Below, piece by piece: positions 1-4,629 of a stretch of DNA of 7,902 nt (position 1 is the first letter of the stretch; every line of letters starts with the position of its first letter). The position numbers were made by a program, and so were the translations under genes. Source of the stretch: Armatimonadota bacterium (GTDB taxonomy: Bacteria; Armatimonadota; Zipacnadia; Zipacnadales; VGFC01); assembly GCA_016869015.1 (NCBI GenBank), contig VGFB01000146.1:1-7902 (forward strand), given 5' to 3'. The notes beneath the pieces were generated by a model. It had not been told where the DNA came from, searched no databases, and worked only from the letters and a program-made list of their open reading frames with translations.

Positions 1-784
1 TCGCCACGGTCTCCTCGGAGGTGCTCTGCGTCCGAACCAGAAGACGGTAAGGCGCCGGCGCCGTTACCTCAAAGTGCTCCACTCCGGCCTGCTCCAGGAC
101 CTTCTCGGCCTCTGCCAGCAGCGTCTCCTGGCTGTACTTCGGCTTCCAGACGCCCTCCGGGGCCTTCGCACCCTTCGTGTCCCCCTTCTCCTCCCCCGCC
201 TTGGCGTCGGGCTCCTTCGTCTCCTCGGTCGGCACTTCGTCGGAGTACAGCGGCCGGTCCTCGGGCGCGGCAAACGTCATCTCGGTGCTCGGCTTGCACT
301 GCAGAACTACATGAGCGCCGCCCTGCAGATCCAACCCCAGCTGCACCTGCGGGGTCGGTCGGAAGATGCCAATCGGACCGAACCGCTTGACCAGTCCCGG
401 AAGCGCCTCGGCATCCGCCAGGCCGCCCTCCGCCAGCTTCGCGTTCTTGAACTCCTCCTGCACCGCCGAGAGAGCGAGGCCCTGATCGGCGGCGCGATCC
501 GTCTCCTCCAGGACAACGGTCACAACCCGCAGGGTCGTGGGGTTCAGGAAGCGAACGTCCTTGAGGGCCTTGAGGCCGGCCGCATCGAGTTTCGTCTCGA
601 TCTCGGGGACCCGAGCCGCCAGGGCCTCGTCGTCGGCCCCGGCCGACTCGCCGAGGTCGAAGTCGAACGTCGCTTCCAGCGTCTGCCCGCTGCGGATGAA
701 CCGGATCGGCTGGAAGCCGATCTCGAACGCGGACACCAGAAGCAGCAGCAACAGGACGATCCAGAGCTTGGGTCGATACTGCAT
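1..784 (-). CDS. secD: Protein translocase subunit SecD, N-terminal part (runs off left edge)
   Basis: SecD is an inner-membrane RND-like subunit that, with SecF, uses the proton gradient to help pull secreted proteins out of the SecYEG channel. The frame is open from an ATG at 784 to the window edge, giving 261 codons. Residues 8-21 form the first membrane helix (WIVLLLLLLVSAF). The SecD hallmark LGLDLQGGAHVVLQ is at residues 149-162 and opens the periplasmic P1 domain. A charged Glu/Lys/Ala-rich segment lies at about 183-212, and a helix-strand part of P1 follows at 220-252. The start is firm: GAGGT (798-794) lies 9 bases upstream, and an in-frame stop is at 811-809. Oddly, the hallmark sits about 120 residues beyond the helix, whereas it usually comes soon after it. 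The 110 intervening residues look like an extra P1-like half-module. The missing C-terminal membrane domain means a SecDF fusion cannot be excluded. Confidence 0.8.
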   Translation of the reverse strand, partial: MQYRPKLWIVLLLLLLVSAFEIGFQPIRFIRSGQTLEATFDFDLGESAGADDEALAARVPEIETKLDAAGLKALKDVRFLNPTTLRVVTVVLEETDRAADQGLALSAVQEEFKNAKLAEGGLADAEALPGLVKRFGPIGIFRPTPQVQLGLDLQGGAHVVLQCKPSTEMTFAAPEDRPLYSDEVPTEETKEPDAKAGEEKGDTKGAKAPEGVWKPKYSQETLLAEAEKVLEQAGVEHFEVTAPAPYRLLVRTQSTSEETVA

Positions 785-815
785 CGGAAGCCTACCTCTG
801 ACACGGCCTTACATG

Positions 816-833
816 GTACCCGCACGCGGGTAC
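816..833. promoter_or_regulatory. Perfect palindrome at the predicted secD transcription start
   Basis: GTACCCGC-AC-GCGGGTAC forms two perfect 8-base arms around a 2-base centre. It begins just downstream of the secD -10 box, at about +1 to +19 of the predicted transcript. It could be a repressor operator. Alternatively, it could fold as a hairpin at the very 5' end of the mRNA and protect it from decay. The sequence does not decide between the two. Confidence 0.5.
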
Positions 834-841
834 GAAGCGAA

Positions 842-870
842 AGTATACGCGATCACCGGGGGGGTGTCAA
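842..870 (-). promoter_or_regulatory. Sigma-70 promoter of secD
   Basis: Read on the minus strand, TTGACA (870-865) is a perfect -35 box and TATACT (847-842) is a -10 box one base from consensus. They are separated by the optimal 17 bases. Transcription should start near 833-836, giving an untranslated leader of about 50 bases before the secD ATG at 784. Seven consecutive G residues on the + strand (858-864, C on the transcribed sense) fill the spacer directly next to the -35 box. An A+T-containing consensus promoter stands out clearly in this GC-rich background. Confidence 0.8.
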
Positions 871-1019
871 ATCGGTTTGCGGCACGGTTAGTTTGCGGCC
901 CGGTCCTCTAGGAGTACCATACATGGGCTACAGTCGGCGAGGGAGGCGGGAGAGGCGCAGGGGACGGGGAATGCGACGAGCGGCCCGGGAGGGGGACGGG
1001 GCGACATTCGGGAACTCCG

Positions 1020-1033
1020 AAACGCAAGCGTTT
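1020..1033. repeat. Small hairpin AAACGC-AA-GCGTTT
   Basis: Two perfect 6-base arms flank a 2-base centre, with CC (1017-1018) and GG (1034-1035) able to extend the stem past one bulged G. There is no T run, so it is a poor terminator. It may be a short interspersed repeat; only one copy is in this window. Confidence 0.3.
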
Positions 1034-1087
1034 GGATCGAAGCCAAGGGAAGCCAGTGCGCTGTCAGCCGTGAAGCCTTCGGTCGTC

Positions 1088-1162
1088 GTGGGTCGGCTCA
1101 CCAGAGCCGACGTCGTCCGGCATCGACCTGAAGGCTCTGTCGGCTCTGGTGAGCCGACCCAC
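1088..1162. repeat. REPIN-like inverted pair of GTGG-headed hairpins
   Basis: The + strand unit has head GTGG (1088-1091) followed by an 8-bp stem with ACCA loop (GTCGGCTC-ACCA-GAGCCGAC, 1092-1111). The same unit is present inverted at 1139-1162, with CCAC at 1159-1162. The two units belong to a perfect 28-base inverted repeat (1084-1111 against 1139-1166) with a 27-base spacer, so both local hairpins and one long hairpin are possible. A tetranucleotide head plus hairpin, paired in inverted orientation, is the organisation of REP doublets (REPINs) moved by RAYT transposases. A diverged third copy lies at 2856-2878. Confidence 0.7.
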
Positions 1163-1184
1163 GACGGCAAACGGCAACCACAAG

Positions 1185-1226
1185 AATCACGGGTGACAGG
1201 CCACTAGTGGTCTGTCACTCGTGATT
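1185..1226. repeat. 42-base near-perfect palindrome centred on ACTAGT
   Basis: The left arm (1185-1205) and right arm (1206-1226) are reverse complements with two mismatches in 21 positions. The right arm is the start of the left terminal repeat of the 1207-1365 element. The left arm looks like the right end of a second such element. The palindrome therefore reads as two element ends abutting at a TA (1205-1206). There is no matching left end for the second element in the window. Confidence 0.6.
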
Positions 1227-1365
1227 GTCTGGATTGGTGGACGGCCCGTTCCGCACGCCCATCCGTCGCCGTCGTAGGACGGAGCGCTGCTCCGTCACCG
1301 TCGTTGTCGAAGTGGGCCCTTCGAGCGACGACGACACATCCTCACAATCACGAGTGACGCCGCAC
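1207..1365. mobile_element. MITE-like element with terminal inverted repeats and TA flanks
   Basis: Bases 1204-1234 and 1338-1368 are inverted repeats matching at 25 of 31 positions. They include a perfect 15-base core (GTCACTCGTGATTGT at 1214-1228 and its complement at 1344-1358). A TA dinucleotide flanks each side (1205-1206 and 1366-1367), as expected for an element that duplicates a TA target. That points by family knowledge to Tc1/mariner/IS630-type mobilisation, although the transposase family is inference. The 159-base interior has no coding potential and carries a GTAG-headed hairpin (1274-1296). The right end lies only 19 bases from the pgi start. Confidence 0.55.
1274..1296 (+). repeat. 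GTAG-headed REP-like hairpin
   Basis: GTAG (1274-1277) is followed directly by an 8-bp stem with a 3-base loop, GACGGAGC-GCT-GCTCCGTC (1278-1296). It has the same head-plus-stem layout as the units at 1088, 1139, 2856, 4372, 4409 and 4454. It sits inside the TA-flanked element. Confidence 0.6.
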
Positions 1366-1384
1366 TAGCCCAAGGACGGAGTGC

Positions 1385-2833
1385 ATGGCCATGGAACGCA
1401 GCCCGGAACGCATTGGGTTACGGATCGCCAAGGACGATGTGATCTTCCGCAGCGTGTCTCCGGCGCACATCAGTGAAGTCGACGCCGCGCTGGTCCAGAT
1501 CCAGGCCGACTTCCTCGCCGAGCAGAGCCTGGGCGAAGAGGTACTTGCGAAGCGTTGGCGCGCGTGGACGGTCAGCCACGAGCAGACGCAGACCATCGCC
1601 GAGGTGAAGCGGCTGGCCGAGGCGGCGCGGAAGGAGTTCGACGCGCTGCTGCTGCTGGGCGTCGGGGGCTCAGACCTCGGGCCGCGCGTCATCCACGAGA
1701 CCCTCGACGATCCGCTACACAACCGCCTGTCCAAAGCCGGCCGCGGCGGCGGACTGGAGGTCCACTTCGGCGGGGACACCTTCGACCCGCGCCGGCTGGA
1801 CGCCACGCTGCGCACGCTGGGCGCCGAGGGGAAGCTCCCGCGAACGCTGGTGAACGTCGTCAGCCGCTCGGGGAAGACTGCGGAGACCTTCGCCGCCTCA
1901 CTGCTCGTGCGCGAGGCCCTGCGCAAGGCAAAGGTGCGCAACTGGCAGCGGAACGTCATCGCCACCACGCTGTACGCCGACAGCAGCTTGCTCTACCAGG
2001 ACCGCCGCAAGTTCTTCGGCCTGCTTCCGGTGCCCGAGGGCGTGGGCGGGCGCTTCTCGGTCGCATCGCCGGTGGGGCTCCTGCCCCTGGCGCTGGCCGC
2101 CGACGCGACGCGGTTGGGCCCAGGCAAGCGGATCGATGCGGCCCTGGCAGGCTATGCACACGGACACGAGCAGGCCTTCGGGGTGAAGAGCGCCAACGCG
2201 AGGAACGCCGCCTTCCAGCTCGCGAAGTGGCTGCATCTGGCGGAACAGTACCTGCACAAGAGCGTGCTGCTGTTCTACAACTACGCGGATGACCGGTACC
2301 TGGGCGACTGGCTCACGCAGCTCTACTCGGAGTCGATCCAGGAGCGCGGAGAGGGGCTGAACGTCATCCCGACCCGCGGCCCGACCGGAAACCACTCGAT
2401 CCTGAACGGGGTCGTCCGCGGGCCCAGGGACAAGGTGGTCGTGTTCGTCAAGTGGGGCGACCTGGGCTGCGGGGGCACGAAGGTCCCCGCCTCGACGGGT
2501 CTCATGGGCGACCTCGCCGACTTGGGAGGTCTGCCGCTGGAACGCATCCAGGACGCGTCGGTGGCCGGGGTGGAGGCGGACTTCACCGCGAACGGCGTGC
2601 CGAACGTCACTCTGGAAGTGCCGCGCCGCGACGAGGGCTGCCTGGTCCAGCTCATGCGCGTCCTGATGGACACGGTGGCCGTCAAGGGGCGTCTGCAAGG
2701 GCTACACCTGACCGGGGCCGGCGCACCGACCCCTGAGCGCGACCTCACCTACCAGCAAGACGGCGTCGAGGGCTACAAGGAGGCCATGCGCGGGGAGCTG
2801 AAGCGCATCCGGCGGCGGCTGGGGATGAAGTAG
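1385..2833 (+). CDS. pgi: Glucose-6-phosphate isomerase
   Basis: This enzyme interconverts glucose 6-phosphate and fructose 6-phosphate in glycolysis and gluconeogenesis, in the cytoplasm. The 482-residue product is within the family's bacterial range (about 445-550). Visible motifs are GVGGSDLGPR (92-101), the phosphate-binding SRSGKTAETF (160-169), EGVGGRFSVASPVG (218-231, a full match to the first PGI signature), SES with catalytic Glu316, GNHS with the ring-opening His337, and QQDGVEGYK with Lys465 near the C-terminus. Positions of the catalytic Glu, His and Lys follow the known family. Two departures are GNHSILN where most PGIs have DQHS and Q, and Gln457 in the second signature. AAGGA (1372-1376) lies 8 bases before the first ATG. 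A second ATG two codons later (1391) also fits GGAG at 1378-1381. The gene stands alone, with a TA-flanked element just upstream and a strong hairpin downstream. Confidence 0.94.
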   Translation: MAMERSPERIGLRIAKDDVIFRSVSPAHISEVDAALVQIQADFLAEQSLGEEVLAKRWRAWTVSHEQTQTIAEVKRLAEAARKEFDALLLLGVGGSDLGPRVIHETLDDPLHNRLSKAGRGGGLEVHFGGDTFDPRRLDATLRTLGAEGKLPRTLVNVVSRSGKTAETFAASLLVREALRKAKVRNWQRNVIATTLYADSSLLYQDRRKFFGLLPVPEGVGGRFSVASPVGLLPLALAADATRLGPGKRIDAALAGYAHGHEQAFGVKSANARNAAFQLAKWLHLAEQYLHKSVLLFYNYADDRYLGDWLTQLYSESIQERGEGLNVIPTRGPTGNHSILNGVVRGPRDKVVVFVKWGDLGCGGTKVPASTGLMGDLADLGGLPLERIQDASVAGVEADFTANGVPNVTLEVPRRDEGCLVQLMRVLMDTVAVKGRLQGLHLTGAGAPTPERDLTYQQDGVEGYKEAMRGELKRIRRRLGMK

Positions 2834-2855
2834 CGCACGGCGGAGGGAAGCGTCT

Positions 2856-2878
2856 GCGGCTCTGGCGAGCCGCCCCAC
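2856..2878 (-). repeat. GTGG-headed REP-like hairpin, diverged copy
   Basis: The stem GCGGCTC-TGGC-GAGCCGC (2856-2873) is followed by CCAC (2875-2878), which is a GTGG head on the minus strand. Relative to the copy at 1139-1162, one T-A stem pair has become G-C. Both strands changed together, so pairing is kept. It lies 22 bases after the pgi stop. Confidence 0.55.
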
Positions 2879-2909
2879 GGGCCCGGCTCCTGACGAGGGA
2901 GGCGGGCCC
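2879..2909 (+). terminator. GC-rich hairpin downstream of pgi
   Basis: Bases 2879-2890 (GGGCCCGGCTCC) pair with 2898-2909 with one mismatch in 12, around a 7-base loop. It lies 45 bases after the pgi stop and 16 bases before the next gene. There is no T run, so intrinsic termination is uncertain. The stem may instead block 3' exonucleases or attenuate transcription into the membrane-protein gene. Confidence 0.45.
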
Positions 2910-2925
2910 GGCGCGTTCTGAGGTC

Positions 2926-3411
2926 GTGGCGCAACCCACGGACTCAGACACCGTCACTGGAGGCAAAGGGGATGATCGCGTGGACCTTCCGCCGTCACCT
3001 CTCTCGGAGGAGCCCCCAACGCCGCCCAAGTGGCACGAGGGTTGGCTACGCACGATCGTCGCGGCGTTGGCGCTACCCATCGTAGGCTACGGGCTGACCA
3101 CGGTCACCGGTGCGCTGCTAAGCGGGATGGCCCAGTACCGGGCGGTTCCGGCGTTCGGGCCGGTATGGCTGCCCGGCCTGCTCGCGGTCGGGTTTGCATT
3201 CGGACTGGCCCCCGGGGTCGTCATCGGGTGGCTTGACCGGCGCAGACCGTACGCAGCCGCCGCCATCGTCCCAGCGACGTTCGGGATCCTAGGGCCGGCG
3301 TTGGCGCTGCCCGACCTCGCTGAGGCGGCAGCGCTCATTGGAGTGTGTCTGGCGGTCTGGGGTGCGGCCTCGGCCGGGATCGCGCTCGTGCGGCTCACCT
3401 TCCGGCCATGA
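2926..3411 (+). CDS. Small four-helix membrane protein of unknown function
   Basis: I do not recognise the family. The 161-residue product starts with a polar, Pro/Asp-rich cytoplasmic-type tail (1-38), followed by four likely membrane helices at about 41-64, 79-103, 108-128 and 131-155. A positively charged loop WLDRRRPY (102-109) lies between helices 2 and 3, which would place that loop inside the cell. No catalytic motif or signal peptidase site is visible. The start is ambiguous. The upstream GTG (2926) has GAGG only 2 bases away, while an in-frame GTG at 2980 has AGGGG (2967-2971) 8 bases upstream and would give 143 residues without losing any helix. It follows pgi by 92 bases that contain two hairpins, so co-transcription is possible but not evident. 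The coherent hydrophobic pattern favours this frame over the low-complexity antisense one. Confidence 0.65.
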   Translation: MAQPTDSDTVTGGKGDDRVDLPPSPLSEEPPTPPKWHEGWLRTIVAALALPIVGYGLTTVTGALLSGMAQYRAVPAFGPVWLPGLLAVGFAFGLAPGVVIGWLDRRRPYAAAAIVPATFGILGPALALPDLAEAAALIGVCLAVWGAASAGIALVRLTFRP

Positions 3412-3579
3412 GCCGCTGGGTCTCAGAGGGTGTGTGAGAAGGCCACCGCCAACCGGGGACAGTCCCCGCGCGTCACTTACGGCGTCGGGCAGGATGCCCG
3501 ACCGACGCGAGACGGGGACCCCGCGGTACGACGCGGGGCAGGCAGTCCCAACGTCTCCACCACCGTCTCATACACGCTT
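3412..3579. other. Convergent intergenic region packed with hairpins
   Basis: This gap between two converging genes holds at least three hairpins: CGGGGAC-A-GTCCCCG (3454-3468), GTCGGGCA-GGA-TGCCCGAC (3484-3502) and CCCCGCG-(6 bases)-CGCGGGG (3519-3538). A larger alternative fold is also possible. GTCCCC (3462-3467) and CGCGTC (3469-3474) can pair with GACGCG (3504-3509) and GGGGAC (3514-3519), enclosing the middle hairpin. Any of these could end transcription from both sides, but no T run is seen. The middle hairpin resembles the headed repeats elsewhere, although its flanking tetranucleotide is GTCG rather than GTAG or GTGG. Confidence 0.5.
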
Positions 3580-4347
3580 TCAGACGTCACACGTCTCGAA
3601 CGCAGCGCGGAGCGCCTCCATTGGGTCGGCTTTGGGCAGGAACTCGTGGCTGACGTAGCCGGTGTAGCCGGACTCGGCGATGGCGCGCATGACGGCGGGG
3701 TAGTAGATCTCCTGCTCGTCGTCCAGGTCGCGGCGGCCGGGGTTGCCGGCGGTGTGGAAGTGGGCGATGTAGTCGATGTTCCCGGTGATGGTGCGGATCA
3801 GGTCGCCCTCCATGATCTGCATGTGGTAGATGTCGTAGACGAGCTTCACATGCGGGGAGCCCACTCGGTTGCACAGCTCGACCCCCCACGCGGTGCGGTC
3901 GCACATGTAGTCGGGGTGGTTCACCTTGCTGTTGAGCAGCTCGACCGCCAGGGCGATGCCCCTCGCCTCGGCGGCCGGCACGACGCGGCGGAGGCAGTCC
4001 GCGCAGTTCCCCAACCCCTCCTCGTCCGACATCCCGCGCCGGTTGCCGCTGAGACATAGCAGCGTCGGCACCCCGTACTCCACGGCCAAGTCGAGGCTGG
4101 CGTTCAGCTCGTCCTCGATGCGATCGTGGTTCGACGGGTCGTTCAGGCCGTCGGTGAGCGACTTGTGTCCGACGAAGATGGCGATCTCAAGCCCGTGCGC
4201 CTTGATGAGGTCCCAGTGCTCCTGCGGGCCCATCTCGATGGAGCGGTAGCCGACCTCGGCGGCGGTCTTCACGAACTGCTCGGGCGTGACGCCCTCGCGA
4301 CAGAAACAACCCCAGCAAGCGGACTGCTTGATGCGCGGTTCGGGCAT
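3580..4347 (-). CDS. Hydroxypyruvate isomerase family protein (xylose-isomerase-like TIM barrel)
   Basis: The 255-residue product matches the Hyi family (E. coli Hyi is 258 residues), cytoplasmic TIM-barrel isomerases or epimerases that act on hydroxypyruvate/tartronate semialdehyde or related small sugars. Metal-ligand and catalytic positions typical of the family are visible: Glu136 in VELLN, Asp172 in YDIYHMQIMEGDL (the most diagnostic block, 171-183), His198 in HFHTAGNPGRRD where E. coli Hyi has Gln, and Glu235 in SHEF. The start at 4347 is chosen because AAAGGAG (4363-4357) lies 9 bases upstream. The frame continues to 4404, but that extension translates a hairpin repeat and is surely not protein. 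The exact substrate cannot be told, and no glyoxylate-pathway gene lies next to it. The gene converges on the membrane-protein gene and diverges from the DUF4139 gene. Confidence 0.85.
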   Translation of the reverse strand: MPEPRIKQSACWGCFCREGVTPEQFVKTAAEVGYRSIEMGPQEHWDLIKAHGLEIAIFVGHKSLTDGLNDPSNHDRIEDELNASLDLAVEYGVPTLLCLSGNRRGMSDEEGLGNCADCLRRVVPAAEARGIALAVELLNSKVNHPDYMCDRTAWGVELCNRVGSPHVKLVYDIYHMQIMEGDLIRTITGNIDYIAHFHTAGNPGRRDLDDEQEIYYPAVMRAIAESGYTGYVSHEFLPKADPMEALRAAFETCDV

Positions 4348-4366
4348 GGAGGTGGTCTCCTTTCCG

Positions 4367-4433
4367 ACGGCGTCGGAGCAGGCGCTCCGACCTACGGACG
4401 GCAACGGCGTCGGAGCAGGTGCTCCGACCTACG
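4367..4433 (-). repeat. Two tandem GTAG-headed REP-like hairpins
   Basis: Bases 4367-4396 and 4404-4433 are direct repeats identical at 29 of 30 positions, with a period of 37. Each contains an 8-bp stem GTCGGAGC/GCTCCGAC with a 4-base loop (AGGC in the first, AGGT in the second), at 4372-4391 and 4409-4428. CTAC follows each stem, which is a GTAG head on the minus strand. They lie 20 bases upstream of the isomerase start, so they may sit in its leader or promoter region. Confidence 0.7.
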
Positions 4434-4453
4434 CGAACGTCCTGGACGGCCTC

Positions 4454-4473
4454 GCGGCTGAAGCCGCTCCTAC
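4454..4473 (-). repeat. GTAG-headed REP-like hairpin of a third stem type
   Basis: GCGGCT-GA-AGCCGC (4454-4467) is followed by TC and then CTAC (4470-4473), a GTAG head on the minus strand. The minus-strand unit GTAGGAGCGGCTTCAGCCGC resembles REP sequences known from gammaproteobacteria such as Pseudomonas and Stenotrophomonas, judged from memory. It lies 21 bases from the tandem pair and in the same orientation. Confidence 0.6.
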
Positions 4474-4534
4474 AACGGCGAGCATTCGTCTGCGGCGGTG
4501 AGGCAACCTGCAGGGCCCCCGGCGCGTCCAACCG

Positions 4535-4573
4535 AAGGAGGTCGGAGCGTTGCGGCAAGGTGTTGTGTCGTAG
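4535..4573 (+). promoter_or_regulatory. Perfect Shine-Dalgarno followed by a 7-codon frame (possible leader peptide)
   Basis: AAGGAGGT (4535-4542) is a full match to the 16S tail. It is followed 7 bases later by TTG (4550) and six more codons before TAG (4571-4573), reading Met-Arg-Gln-Gly-Val-Val-Ser. It ends 56 bases before the DUF4139 start and is not in frame with it. It may be a chance purine run, or a translated leader. Confidence 0.2.
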
Positions 4574-4629
4574 AGGCCGGAAGCAGACGGAGACGCGAGT
4601 TGGTGCGCATTGCCACCAGGAGGGTTGCC

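Larger units (their letters stand above)
785..1384. other. 600-base gene-free, repeat-rich region between divergent secD and pgi
   Basis: I see no credible gene here. Open frames across this stretch are low-complexity, Arg/Ser/Pro-rich, and simply read through repeats. From left to right it holds the secD leader palindrome and promoter (816-870), a G-rich stretch without recognisable signal (about 930-1010), a small hairpin (1020-1033), an inverted pair of REP-like hairpins (1088-1162), a 42-base palindrome centred on ACTAGT (1185-1226), and a TA-flanked inverted-repeat element (1207-1365) that carries another hairpin (1274-1296). The pgi ribosome binding site ends the region. No clear promoter for pgi could be picked out. 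Confidence 0.7.

Noticed and set aside
928..1170. 80-codon frame on the - strand in the intergenic region
   Set aside because: Most of its right half is translated repeat, it lacks a ribosome binding site, and it has no domain or hydrophobic pattern.
74..1207. 377-codon open frame on the + strand
   Set aside because: It is antisense to secD and then reads through the promoter and repeats. Composition is Arg/Leu-rich and there is no domain, while the opposite strand shows the SecD hallmark, a membrane helix and a ribosome binding site.
1898..2698. 266-codon open frame on the - strand, and a 245-codon + frame at 1555-2292
   Set aside because: Both overlap pgi, whose frame carries all the expected family motifs. 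The alternatives are low-complexity products of high GC.
4348..4404. N-terminal extension of the isomerase to 4404
   Set aside because: It translates a GTAG hairpin repeat. The ribosome binding site at 4363-4357 supports the ATG at 4347, and the shorter product matches family length.
4367..4473. Possible short CRISPR array
   Set aside because: There are only two matching units with a 7-base gap, each a hairpin with a GTAG head, and the third has a different stem. No spacers of array size and no cas gene are present.
4550..4576. Possible promoter TTGCGG / TAGAGG for the DUF4139 gene
   Set aside because: The spacer is only 15 bases and both boxes are poor. It is not distinguishable from chance.
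4498..4629. 44-residue upstream extension of the DUF4139 protein
   Set aside because: The extension is Arg-rich and would bury the signal peptide. AGGAGG at 4618-4623 lies at ideal distance from the ATG at 4630.
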